A stretch of 64,000 nt of DNA from Streptomyces griseochromogenes. Lineage in GTDB: Bacteria; Actinomycetota; Actinomycetes; Streptomycetales; Streptomycetaceae. The translations under genes were made by a program, and so were the position numbers. Where the stretch lies: assembly GCF_001542625.1 (NCBI RefSeq), contig NZ_CP016279.1, positions 8,494,001 to 8,558,000 on the forward strand. Reading direction: 5' to 3'. Positions 43,387-51,395 of the stretch are shown in pieces. Within the stretch, counting starts at the first letter, position 1. Each line of letters begins with the position of its first letter. The notes beneath the pieces were generated by a model that was not told the origin of the DNA, did no database searches, and saw only the letters and a program-made list of their open reading frames with translations.

Positions 43387-45240
43387 ATGAGCGAGTTCAC
43401 GGTGGGGGAATCCGACTTCCTGCTCGACGGGCGCCCCGTACGGCTGCTGTCCGGCGCGCTGCACTACTTCCGGGTGCACGAGGGGCACTGGCGGCACCGG
43501 CTGGAGATGCTGCGGGCCATGGGCCTCAACTGCGTGGAGACGTACGTCCCGTGGAACCTGCACCAGCCGGGCCCGGGCCGGTACCGGGACGTGCGGGCGG
43601 TCGGGCGGTTCCTGGACGCGGCCCGTGCGGCCGGCCTGTGGGCCATCGTGCGGCCGGGACCGTACATCTGCGCCGAATGGGAGAACGGCGGGCTGCCGCA
43701 CTGGGTGACGGGCGAGCCGGGTACGCGCGCGCGTACCCGTGACGAGCGCTTCCTGTTCCACGTACGGAACTGGTTCCACCGGCTGCTGCACGAGATCGTG
43801 CCCCGGCAGATCGACCGCGGCGGGCCGGTGATCATGGTGCAGGTCGAGAACGAGTACGGCAGCTACGGCTCGGACGCGGACTATCTGGAGCAACTGGCCG
43901 GCCTGCTGCGGGTCAAGGGGGTCACCGTGCCGCTGTTCACCTCGGACGGCCCCGAGGACCACATGCTGACCGGCGGCTCGCTGCCGGGAGTGCTCGCCAC
44001 GGTGAACTTCGGCTCCCACGCGCGCGCGGCCTTCGAGACCCTGCGCCGGCACCGTCCGGAGGGCCCGCTGATGTGCATGGAGTTCTGGTGCGGCTGGTTC
44101 GACCACTGGGGCGGTGAACACGTCGTACGGGATCCGGACGAGGCGGCCGGGGCCCTGCGGGAGATCCTGGAGTGCGGGGCCTCGGTGAACCTGTACATGG
44201 CGCACGGCGGCACGAGCTTCGGGGGCTGGGCGGGCGCCAACCGGGGCGGCGGCGAGCTGCACGCAGGTCCGCTGGAGCCGGACGTGACCTCCTACGACTA
44301 CGACGCCCCCGTCGACGAGTACGGGCGCCCCACGGAGAAGTTCCGGCGCTTGCGCGAGGTGCTCGCGGCGTACCACCCCGGTCCTCTCCCCGAACCGCCC
44401 TCACCACCGGCCCCGTTGGGCGCTCCGGCGGACGTGGTGCTCACCGCGTGGGCGCCTTTGGGCGACGTACTGGAGGCGCTCGGCGGAGAGGAGACCGTCA
44501 CGCCCGTGCCACCGACGTTCGAGGAGCTGGGCGTCGCCCGGGGCCTCGTGCGCTACGAGGTCGGCGTGCCCGGGCCGCGGCGGCCGTACCCGCTGACGGT
44601 CCGCGGGCTCAGGGATCTCGCGGTGGTGTACGTCGACGGCGAGCGGGCCGGGGTGCTCACCGAGGACGAGCCCCGGTTGAAGGAGCCCGTCGCGGGTCCC
44701 GCGCGCGTGGAGCTGTGGGTGGAGTCCCTGGGGAGGGTCACCTACGGTCCGCGCTCCGGTGAGGCGAAGGGCATCACCGGGGGCGTCCTGCACGAGCGGC
44801 AGTATCTGCACGGGGTACGCGCGCGTGGACTGGATCTGGACGCCTTCGACGACGGTGTGGAGGTGGTGCCCTTCGGTACGCCGCCCGGGGACGGCGCACC
44901 GGGGCTGTACCGGGGCACCGTCACGGTCGGCGGCGCCGGGGACGCACGGCTCGAACTGCCGGGCTGGACGCGGGGCTTCGTCTGGGTGAACGGTTTCGGC
45001 CTGGGCCGCTACTGGTCCGTGGGACCGCAGCGGTCCCTGTACGTCCCCGGTCCGGTGCTGCGGGAGGGCGAGAACGAGGTGTGGGTGCTGGAACTCCAGG
45101 AGGCGGGGCGGGGCCGGGGGCGACCGTCCGCGCCGGGTCTGCTGCCGGTCCGAGCGGTGCGCGGCGGGCGGACGCAGGGAGTGGATGTCACGGCCACGCC
45201 GGGCAACCCGAGCGGCGAAAATCCGGTCACCCCCGAATAG
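43387..45240 (+). CDS. Beta-galactosidase, glycoside hydrolase family 35
   Basis: A 617-residue GH35 enzyme. The barrel begins FLLDGRPVRLLSGALHYFRVHEGHW. The acid/base Glu is residue 156 in VENEYGSYG, and the nucleophile Glu is residue 232 in LMCMEFWCGWFDHWGG. YICAEWENGGLPHW and MAHGGTSFGGWAGANRGG are further GH35 signatures, and the C-terminal jelly-roll region has GFVWVNGFGLGRYWSVGPQRSLYVP. There is no signal peptide, so it probably acts on imported oligosaccharides. The divergent AraC regulator is the likely controller. The start is clear at ATG 43387. Confidence 0.95.
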   Translation: MSEFTVGESDFLLDGRPVRLLSGALHYFRVHEGHWRHRLEMLRAMGLNCVETYVPWNLHQPGPGRYRDVRAVGRFLDAARAAGLWAIVRPGPYICAEWENGGLPHWVTGEPGTRARTRDERFLFHVRNWFHRLLHEIVPRQIDRGGPVIMVQVENEYGSYGSDADYLEQLAGLLRVKGVTVPLFTSDGPEDHMLTGGSLPGVLATVNFGSHARAAFETLRRHRPEGPLMCMEFWCGWFDHWGGEHVVRDPDEAAGALREILECGASVNLYMAHGGTSFGGWAGANRGGGELHAGPLEPDVTSYDYDAPVDEYGRPTEKFRRLREVLAAYHPGPLPEPPSPPAPLGAPADVVLTAWAPLGDVLEALGGEETVTPVPPTFEELGVARGLVRYEVGVPGPRRPYPLTVRGLRDLAVVYVDGERAGVLTEDEPRLKEPVAGPARVELWVESLGRVTYGPRSGEAKGITGGVLHERQYLHGVRARGLDLDAFDDGVEVVPFGTPPGDGAPGLYRGTVTVGGAGDARLELPGWTRGFVWVNGFGLGRYWSVGPQRSLYVPGPVLREGENEVWVLELQEAGRGRGRPSAPGLLPVRAVRGGRTQGVDVTATPGNPSGENPVTPE

Positions 45241-45278
45241 AGTGGAAGGGAGTTCCGAGCGTCTTTTGGGGGTCGGAC

Positions 45279-46166
45279 GTGGCGAACGGTGGACCGGTCG
45301 AGCACGGGTACCCGCATCTGGAGACGGTGCGGGCCGCCATCACCGCGCTGTACAGACGGCTGTCGTACGACACCGTCCAGACCTTCTCGACCAGCGTGGT
45401 CCCCGCCGACGTGACCTTCTGCGACACGGATGATCTCCATCTGGGGGCGCAGCGGGTGGCCCGGGAGATCGTGCGGCACTTCCGGCTGCCGGACGCCCGG
45501 CTGGTCGTCGGCTTCCGGGAGATGACCCATGCGGCGAACGTCGAACTGGCGGCGGGCCCCGAGTACTTCGTCGAGCTGAACGACCGCTTCCGCACCCACC
45601 GCAGGGACATCGGCGCGGCCCTCGCCCACGAGGTGATGCACGTCTATCTCCACCGCCTCGATCTCTCGTTCCCCACCACGGCGGAGAACGAGATCCTCAC
45701 GGACACGGCGACGACCTACCTGGGGGCGGGCTGGCTGCTGCTGGACGCCTTCCGCGAGGACCGGGACTCCTCCCAGAAGCTCGGTTATCTCACTCCGGAG
45801 GAGTTCGGCTACGTCCTCGCCAAACGGGCCCTGCTCTTCGGCGAGGATCCCTCCGTGTGGTTCACCAGCCCGCAGGCGTACACGGCCTACGTCGCGGGCA
45901 TGGCCCAGGCCCGGCGGGACGAGCAGCAGCCGCCGCTGACCGCGGCCGGCTGGGTGGGGCGCCGCCGCTACGCCCACGACCGCCGCCATGCGCCCGGAGT
46001 GCAGCCGTCCGCGGCCTACGCCTTCACCGCCGAGCCCGGCCCCGGCGGCCACCTGCGGGTGTCCTTCCCGTGCCCCACCTGCCACCAGCGGATCAGGGTG
46101 CCGGTGCGGGGGCGGGTCCGCGCCCGGTGCGGACTGTGCCGGACGGTACTGGAGTGCGACACCTAG
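45279..46166 (+). CDS. Zinc metallopeptidase-like protein with C-terminal zinc ribbon
   Basis: A 295-residue protein of no named family that I recognise. GAALAHEVMHVYLHRLDLSF holds an HExxH zinc motif (His117, Glu118, His121), and TTAENEILTDTATTYLGAG downstream offers an acidic third ligand, as in gluzincin or SprT-like enzymes. The C-terminal 35 residues (FPCPTCHQRIRVPVRGRVRARCGLCRTVLE) make a four-Cys zinc ribbon. No signal peptide or membrane helix is visible, so it should be cytosolic. GTG 45279 was chosen because a G-rich Shine-Dalgarno lies just upstream. It follows the GH35 gene by 38 bases but has no evident link to it. Confidence 0.75.
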   Translation: MANGGPVEHGYPHLETVRAAITALYRRLSYDTVQTFSTSVVPADVTFCDTDDLHLGAQRVAREIVRHFRLPDARLVVGFREMTHAANVELAAGPEYFVELNDRFRTHRRDIGAALAHEVMHVYLHRLDLSFPTTAENEILTDTATTYLGAGWLLLDAFREDRDSSQKLGYLTPEEFGYVLAKRALLFGEDPSVWFTSPQAYTAYVAGMAQARRDEQQPPLTAAGWVGRRRYAHDRRHAPGVQPSAAYAFTAEPGPGGHLRVSFPCPTCHQRIRVPVRGRVRARCGLCRTVLECDT

Positions 46167-47107
46167 CTCCCGTGCCCCCCGGCTCCCCCGCTCCCCCGCT
46201 CCTCGGCTCCGTACGCCACCCCCGGCGGCTCCGCCTCCGCCAGCAGTTTCCGTGCAGCCTCCCCCGCCTCGGCCGGGGTCCGGCGCGCCCTCTTGTCGGC
46301 GCCGGGACCCGGGCGCCAGCCCTCCATGACCGTGATGCGTCCGCCCTCCGCCTCGAAGACCCGGCCGGTCACACCGGCGCTCGCGGCGGAGCCGAGCCAG
46401 ACGACCAGCGGGGAGACGTTCTCGGGAGCCATGGCGTCGAAGCCCGCGGCCGGAGCCGCCATGGTCTCGGCGAAGGTGCGTTCCGTCATACGGGTGCGGG
46501 CGGCCGGGGCGACGGCGTTGACCTGGACGCCGTAGCGGGCCAGTTCGGCCGCCGCGACGAGTGTCAGCCCGATGATCCCGGCCTTGGCGGCGCTGTAGTT
46601 CCCCTGCCCGACCGACCCCAGCAGGCCCGCTCCGCTGCTGGTGTTGACGATCCGGGCCGCCCGGGTGCGCCCGGCCTTGGCCTCGGCCCGCCAGTGCGCG
46701 GCGGCGTGCTTGAGGGGCAGGAAGTGGCCCTTGAGGTGGACGCGGAGCACGGCGTCCCAGTCGTCCTCGTCGAGGTTGACCAGCATGCGGTCGCGCAGGA
46801 AGCCGGCGTTGTTCACCAGGGTGTCCAGCCGGCCGTACGTCTCGACGGCCGTCCGGACGAGCGAGGCGGCGCCCTGGGTCGTCGCGATGTCGCCGCCGTG
46901 CGCCACCGCGTCCCCGCCCGCCGCCCTGATCTCCCTGACGACGGCCGCCGCCGGGCTGTCGGCCCCCGGTACCCCGTCCAGCCCGACGCCCAGGTCGTTG
47001 ACCACGACCCGGGCGCCCTCGGCGGCGAAGGCGAGGGCGTGGGCGCGGCCCAGCCCCCGTCCGGCCCCGGTGACGACGACCACTCGTCCTGCGCAGATTC
47101 CGCTCAT
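46163..47107 (-). CDS. Short-chain dehydrogenase, Rv3548c-like, in the HIP (steroid ring C/D) cluster
   Basis: A 314-residue SDR. The cofactor motif is VVVTGAGRGLGRAHALAFAAEGARVVVNDLGV (TGxxxGxG), LDTLVNNAGFL is the NNAG motif, and the catalytic Ser-Tyr-Lys are in VNTSSGAGLLGSVGQGNYSAAKAGI. A C-terminal extension of about 60 residues after the Rossmann domain (RVFEAEGGRITVMEGWRPG) is typical of the hydroxyacyl-CoA dehydrogenase-type SDRs of steroid pathways. The start codon overlaps the end of the upstream SDR gene by 4 bases, so they are coupled. It holds the position of Rv3548c in the KstR2 regulon. The exact step is not assigned. Confidence 0.85.
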   Translation of the reverse strand: MSGICAGRVVVVTGAGRGLGRAHALAFAAEGARVVVNDLGVGLDGVPGADSPAAAVVREIRAAGGDAVAHGGDIATTQGAASLVRTAVETYGRLDTLVNNAGFLRDRMLVNLDEDDWDAVLRVHLKGHFLPLKHAAAHWRAEAKAGRTRAARIVNTSSGAGLLGSVGQGNYSAAKAGIIGLTLVAAAELARYGVQVNAVAPAARTRMTERTFAETMAAPAAGFDAMAPENVSPLVVWLGSAASAGVTGRVFEAEGGRITVMEGWRPGPGADKRARRTPAEAGEAARKLLAEAEPPGVAYGAEERGSGGAGGHGS

Positions 47108-47904
47108 CCCAGGTCTCCTTGCCGGCGGTCTTCTCTGTTGGCGCTCGCGGCGTCCAGGAACGCGGGCCGCTCCCCACCCCCGTGCACGAGCAGGCTGGCG
47201 CCGCTGATGTAGGCGGCCGCGCCGGAGGCGAGGAAGACGGCGGCCGCGCCGACGTCCGCGGGGGTGGCGAGCCGTCCCAGCGGGACGGTGCCGGAGACGG
47301 CGGTGAGGCCGTCGGGGCCGCCGTAGTGCAGGTGGGACCGCTCGGTGCGGACCATGCCGACGACCAGCGTGTTGACACGGACCTCCGGTGCCCACTCCAC
47401 GGCCATGGAGGCGGCCAGGTTCTCCAGGCCCGCCTTGGCCGCTCCGTAGGCGGCCGAGCCGGGCGAGGGCCTCGCGCCGCTCACACTGCCGACCATCACG
47501 ACCGAGCCCCGGGTGCGCCTCAGCTGCTCGTAGGCGGCCAGGGAGGCGGTCAGCGGGGTGACCAGGTTCAGTTCGATGACCCGGGCGTGCCGCTCGGCGT
47601 CCGCGTCGGCCAGCCGCCGGTACGGGGTGCCGCCCGCGTTGTTCACGAGCACGTCGAGCCGGGGCAGTGCGTCGAAGAAGGCGCGGACCGCGGGGGCGTC
47701 GCGCAGGTCGAGGGGGGTGAACGTCACGCCGTCGAGGGGCTGTTCGGGGGGACGGCGGGCGCAGACCACCACCTGGGCGCCGGCTGCGGCGAAGGCTCGC
47801 GCGATGCCCGCCCCGACCCCTCGGGTGCCGCCGGTGACCACGACGGTTCTGCCGCGCGGCGCGTCGTCCACAGGCCCTGCCGACGGGTTCGCGGAGTTTT
47901 CCAC
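47104..47904 (-). CDS. Short-chain dehydrogenase, Rv3549c-like, in the HIP cluster
   Basis: A 266-residue SDR: VVVTGGTRGVGAGIARAFAAAGAQVVVCAR (TGxxxGxG), LDVLVNNAGG, VVMVGSVSGARPSPGSAAYGAAKAGLENLAASMA (catalytic Ser, Tyr, Lys) and the C-terminal SGAAAYISGASLLVHGGG. It corresponds in position and type to Rv3549c, an SDR next to echA20. Its start lies 100 bases from the echA20 start on the other strand, and the shared region carries a KstR2-type operator. A hydroxyacyl-CoA dehydrogenase step is plausible. Confidence 0.85.
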   Translation of the reverse strand: MENSANPSAGPVDDAPRGRTVVVTGGTRGVGAGIARAFAAAGAQVVVCARRPPEQPLDGVTFTPLDLRDAPAVRAFFDALPRLDVLVNNAGGTPYRRLADADAERHARVIELNLVTPLTASLAAYEQLRRTRGSVVMVGSVSGARPSPGSAAYGAAKAGLENLAASMAVEWAPEVRVNTLVVGMVRTERSHLHYGGPDGLTAVSGTVPLGRLATPADVGAAAVFLASGAAAYISGASLLVHGGGERPAFLDAASANREDRRQGDLG

Positions 47905-47954
47905 AGGGCCTCCCGCTCGTCTTCGGTGACTGCTAGCTTCGAAGCCTCACACCT

Positions 47955-47968
47955 AACAAATGTTTGGT
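47955..47968. promoter_or_regulatory. Predicted KstR2 operator 1 (between SDR and echA20 operons)
   Basis: AACAAATGTTTGGT fits the published mycobacterial KstR2 palindrome AnCAAGnnCTTGnT at eight of its ten defined positions. It lies in the divergent region of the two operons, 37 bases before the echA20 start and 51 bases before the SDR start. A second copy lies at 54037-54050; the surrounding 18 bases (CCTAACAA[A/G]TGTTTGGT) are the same in both. Confidence 0.75.
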
Positions 47969-48004
47969 GGAAAGGCGTTGAGTGCGAAGGTAGCTGATGC
48001 GTCC

Positions 48005-48748
48005 ATGGGTGTCTCCACCTCGTCCCCGGAAAAGGGGATTTCGCTCGTCACGGCCGACTTCCCGCCGGTGAACGCGCTGCCGGTGAGCGGCTGGTTCGCG
48101 CTGGCCGACGCGGTCCGGGCGGCCGGCCGGGACCCCGGCGTGCGCTGTGTGGTGCTGGCGGCGGAGGGGCGCGGGTTCAATGCGGGCGTGGACATCAAGG
48201 AGATACAGGCGCACGGCGACCGGGCCCTGCTCGGCGTCAACCGGGGCTGCGCCGAGGCCTTCGCCGCGGTGTACGAGTGCGAGACACCCGTGGTGGCGGC
48301 GGTGCAGGGGTTCTGTCTGGGCGGCGGCATAGGCCTGGTGGGCAACGCGGACGCGATCGTGGCGAGCGAGGACGCCCGCTTCGGGCTGCCCGAGCTGGAC
48401 CGGGGCGCCCTGGGCGCGGCGACCCACCTGGCCCGGCTGGTCCCGCGGCACCTGATGCGCGCCCTGTACTACACCTCGCGCACGGCGACCGCGGCCGAAC
48501 TGCACGCCCACGGCTCGGTGTGGCGGGTGGTGCCGCGCGCGGAGCTGCGCACGGCGGCCCTGGAGCTGGCCCGCGAGATCGCCGCCAAGGACGGCAGGCT
48601 GCTGCGTCTGGCCAAGGCTGCCATCAACGGGATCGACCCGGTGGACGTGCGCCGCAGCTACCGCTTCGAGCAGGGCTTCACCTTCGAGGCCGCGCTCAGC
48701 GGTGTGGCCGACGAGGTCCGGGACAGGTTCGGGAAGGAGGGCGCATAG
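48005..48748 (+). CDS. echA20: Enoyl-CoA hydratase-family ring hydrolase EchA20
   Basis: A 247-residue crotonase-fold protein, the same length as mycobacterial EchA20. Shared features include SLVTADFPPVNALP, EGRGFNAGVDIKEIQ, NRGCAEAFAAVYECETPVVAAVQGFCLGGGIGLVGNADAIVASEDARFGLPELDRGALGAATHLARLVPRHLMR and the C-terminal SYRFEQGFTFE. In M. tuberculosis EchA20 opens ring D of the CoA-activated HIP intermediate (HIEC-CoA). ATG 48005 was chosen because it matches the start of the mycobacterial protein; an upstream TTG at 47978 is possible. It is followed immediately by ipdA (stop TAG then GTG). Confidence 0.9.
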   Translation: MGVSTSSPEKGISLVTADFPPVNALPVSGWFALADAVRAAGRDPGVRCVVLAAEGRGFNAGVDIKEIQAHGDRALLGVNRGCAEAFAAVYECETPVVAAVQGFCLGGGIGLVGNADAIVASEDARFGLPELDRGALGAATHLARLVPRHLMRALYYTSRTATAAELHAHGSVWRVVPRAELRTAALELAREIAAKDGRLLRLAKAAINGIDPVDVRRSYRFEQGFTFEAALSGVADEVRDRFGKEGA

Positions 48749-49597
48749 GTGAGCGACAAGACGATGACCGCCGACGAGGTGGTCTCCCGGCTGCGCAGCG
48801 GCATGACCCTCGGCATCGGCGGCTGGGGTTCAAGGCGCAAGCCGATGGCCCTGGTCAGGGCTCTGCTCCGGTCCGGGATCGGTGACCTCACGGTCGTCTC
48901 GTACGGCGGCCCGGAGGTCGGCATGCTGGCCGCGGCCGGGCGGATCCGCAAGCTGGTCACGGCCTTCGTCACCCTCGACTCCGTCCCGCTGGAGCCGCAC
49001 TACCGGGCGGCGCGCGAAAGCGGGGACTTCGAGCTGGCGGAGGTGGACGAGGGGATGTTCCTGTGGGGGCTGCGGGCGGCGGCGAACCGGCTGCCGTTCC
49101 TGCCGGTGCGGGCGGGACTCGGCTCGGACGTCATGCGGGTCAACCCGGGCCTGAGGACGGTCACTTCGCCGTACGAGGACGGGGAGACGTTCGTGGCCGT
49201 GCCGGCCCTGCGGACGGACGCGGCCCTGGTGCACGTCAACCGGGCCGACCGGCTGGGCAACGGCCAGTATCTGGGCCCCGACCCGTACTTCGACGACCTG
49301 TTCTGCGAGGCGGCGGAGGAGGCCTACGTCTCCTGCGAACGGCTCGTCGACACGGCGGAGCTGACGAAGGAGGCGGCCCCGCAGTCCCTGCTCCTCAAGC
49401 GGCTGTCGGTGAGCGGTGTGGTGGAGGCCCCGAACGGGGCGCACTTCACGTCCTGCGCGCCGGACTACGGCCGGGACGAGGAGTTCCAGCGGGAGTACGT
49501 GTCCACGCCCTGGCCGGAGTTCGCCGAGCGGTTCCTGTCCGGGGACGAGGAGGCGTACCGGTCGTCGGTGCGGGCCTGGCGGAAGGAGCGGCCGTGA
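48749..49597 (+). CDS. ipdA: COCHEA-CoA hydrolase alpha subunit IpdA (CoA-transferase fold)
   Basis: A 282-residue alpha subunit of the CoA-transferase superfamily. GMTLGIGGWGSRRKPMALVRALLRSGIGDLTVVSYGGPEVGML is the conserved start; FVTLDSVPLEPHYRAARESGDFELAEVDEGMFLWGLRAAANRLPFLPVRAGLGSDV covers the active-site region. IpdA and IpdB together hydrolyse ring C of COCHEA-CoA; they act as a hydrolase despite the fold. It begins directly after the echA20 stop and overlaps ipdB by 4 bases (GTGA). Confidence 0.9.
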   Translation: MSDKTMTADEVVSRLRSGMTLGIGGWGSRRKPMALVRALLRSGIGDLTVVSYGGPEVGMLAAAGRIRKLVTAFVTLDSVPLEPHYRAARESGDFELAEVDEGMFLWGLRAAANRLPFLPVRAGLGSDVMRVNPGLRTVTSPYEDGETFVAVPALRTDAALVHVNRADRLGNGQYLGPDPYFDDLFCEAAEEAYVSCERLVDTAELTKEAAPQSLLLKRLSVSGVVEAPNGAHFTSCAPDYGRDEEFQREYVSTPWPEFAERFLSGDEEAYRSSVRAWRKERP

Positions 49598-50337
49598 ACG
49601 CCGTGAGCCGATCCGAGTACTGCGTGATCGCCTGTGCCGACGCCTGGCGCGGTGCCGGGGAGATCCTGGCGAGCCCGATGGGCCTGATCCCTTCGCTGGG
49701 CGCCCGGCTGGCCCGGCTCACCTTCGCCCCGGACCTGCTGCTGACCGACGGCGAGGCGCTGCTGGTCCGCCCGGACGGCACGCCCGAGGGCTGGCTGCCC
49801 TACCGGCAGCATCTGGCCCTGGTGGCGGGAGGCCGGCGGCACGTGATGATGGGGGCGAGCCAGATCGACCGCCACGGCAACCAGAACATCTCCTGCATCG
49901 GCGACTTCGGACGGCCCCGGCGACAGCTGCTCGGAGTGCGCGGAGCGCCGCTCAACACGCTCAACAATCCGACGAGTTACTGGATCCCGAGGCACTCGCG
50001 GCGGGTGTTCGTGGAGCGGGTCGACATGGTGTGCGGGGTGGGGTACGACCGGGCGGCGGAGCTGGGCGGCACGGCACGCTTCCACCGCATCCCCCGGGTC
50101 GTCTCCGACCTCGGTGTCTTCGACTTCGCCACCCCGGACCACTCGATGCGGCTGGCTTCTGTGCATCCGGGGGTCGGTGTGGAGCAGGTGCGCGAGGCGA
50201 CGGGCTTCGAGCTCACGGTGCCGGACGAGGTGCCGTACACCCGGGAGCCCACCGCCGAGGAGCTGCGGCTGATCCGTGAGGAGCTGGATCCGGACGGGGC
50301 ACGGGCGCGTGAGGTGCCCGAGGGGGCGAGGGGGTGA
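49594..50337 (+). CDS. ipdB: COCHEA-CoA hydrolase beta subunit IpdB (CoA-transferase fold)
   Basis: A 247-residue beta subunit. EYCVIACADAWRGAGEILASPMGLIPSLGARLARLTFAPDLLLTDGEALLV and HVMMGASQIDRHGNQNISCIGDFGRPRRQLLGVRGAPLNTLNNPTSYW match IpdB. It pairs with IpdA to form the alpha/beta hydrolase of HIP catabolism. GTG 49594 has GGAAGGAG upstream and overlaps the ipdA stop. The next gene overlaps by 4 bases, giving a tightly coupled ipdA-ipdB-ipdC block. Confidence 0.9.
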   Translation: MNAVSRSEYCVIACADAWRGAGEILASPMGLIPSLGARLARLTFAPDLLLTDGEALLVRPDGTPEGWLPYRQHLALVAGGRRHVMMGASQIDRHGNQNISCIGDFGRPRRQLLGVRGAPLNTLNNPTSYWIPRHSRRVFVERVDMVCGVGYDRAAELGGTARFHRIPRVVSDLGVFDFATPDHSMRLASVHPGVGVEQVREATGFELTVPDEVPYTREPTAEELRLIREELDPDGARAREVPEGARG

Positions 50338-51395
50338 TGGAGACCGCGCTGACCCGGCTGACCGGGGTGCGCCATCCGGTCGTGCAGACCGGGATGGGCT
50401 GGGTGGCCGGCCCGCGGCTGGTCTCGGCGGCGGCGAACGCGGGGGCGCTCGGCATCCTGGCCTCCGCGACGATGTCCCCCGACCGGCTGCGGGGCGCTGT
50501 ACGGGAGGTGCGGGCGCGTACGGACGCACCGTTCGGGGTGAATCTGCGGGCCGACGCGGCCGATGCGCCCGAGCGTGTGCAGATCATGCTGGACGAGGGC
50601 GTCCGGGTGGCCTCCTTCGCCCTCGCACCCTCCGCCGAGCTCATCGCCCGGCTCAAGGAGGCCGGTGTGGTGGTCATCCCGTCCGTCGGGGCGCGGCGGC
50701 ATGCCGAGAAGGTGACCGCGTGGGGTGCGGACGCGGTGATCGTGCAGGGCGGCGAGGGCGGCGGGCACACCGGTGAGGTGGCGACGTCCGTGCTGCTGCC
50801 GCAGGTGGTGGACGCGGTGCGGATACCGGTCGTGGCGGCGGGCGGCTTCTTCGACGGGCGCGGTCTGGTCGCGGCGCTGGCGTACGGGGCGGCCGGGGTG
50901 GCGATGGGCACGCGGTTCCTGCTCACCTCGGACTCGACGGTTCCGGACGCGGTGAAGGCACGGTATCTGGCGGCGTCGGTCCGGGACGTGACCGTCACCC
51001 GGGCGGTGGACGGGCTGCCGCACCGGATGCTGCGCACGGAGCTGGTGGACACGCTGGAGCGGTCCGGGCGGATACCGGCCCTGGTCCACGCGGTGCGGCG
51101 GGCGGCGGGTTTCCGTCGGCTGTCGGGGCTCACCTGGCGGCAGATGGTCCGCGACGGGCTGGCCCTGCGGCACGGCAAGGAGCTGTCCTGGAGCCAGGTG
51201 CTGCTGGCGGCGAACACGCCGATGCTGCTGAGGTCGGCGATGGTGGACGGCCGTACGGATCTGGGGGTGATGGCGTCCGGACAGGTCGCCGGACTGATCG
51301 ACGACCTGCCGTCGTGCGCCGAACTGGTGGAACGGATCGTGAAGGAGGCGGAGGAGGTGCTGGCGGAACTGGAGGCACTCAGAGGCGTTCGATGA
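50334..51395 (+). CDS. ipdC: Flavin-dependent reductase IpdC (nitronate monooxygenase family)
   Basis: A 353-residue NMO/2-nitropropane-dioxygenase-like flavoprotein. LTGVRHPVVQTGMGWVAGPRLVSAAANAGALGILASATMSPD is the FMN-binding start of the barrel; DAVIVQGGEGGGHTGEVATSVLLPQVVDAV and VVAAGGFFDGRGLVAALAYGAAGVAMGTRFLLT are the phosphate-binding loops. Its place after ipdAB is that of Rv3553 (IpdC), which oxidises a hydroxylated HIP-CoA intermediate in mycobacteria. The 3' end overlaps the convergent fadA6 gene by 17 bases. Confidence 0.88.
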   Translation: MMETALTRLTGVRHPVVQTGMGWVAGPRLVSAAANAGALGILASATMSPDRLRGAVREVRARTDAPFGVNLRADAADAPERVQIMLDEGVRVASFALAPSAELIARLKEAGVVVIPSVGARRHAEKVTAWGADAVIVQGGEGGGHTGEVATSVLLPQVVDAVRIPVVAAGGFFDGRGLVAALAYGAAGVAMGTRFLLTSDSTVPDAVKARYLAASVRDVTVTRAVDGLPHRMLRTELVDTLERSGRIPALVHAVRRAAGFRRLSGLTWRQMVRDGLALRHGKELSWSQVLLAANTPMLLRSAMVDGRTDLGVMASGQVAGLIDDLPSCAELVERIVKEAEEVLAELEALRGVR

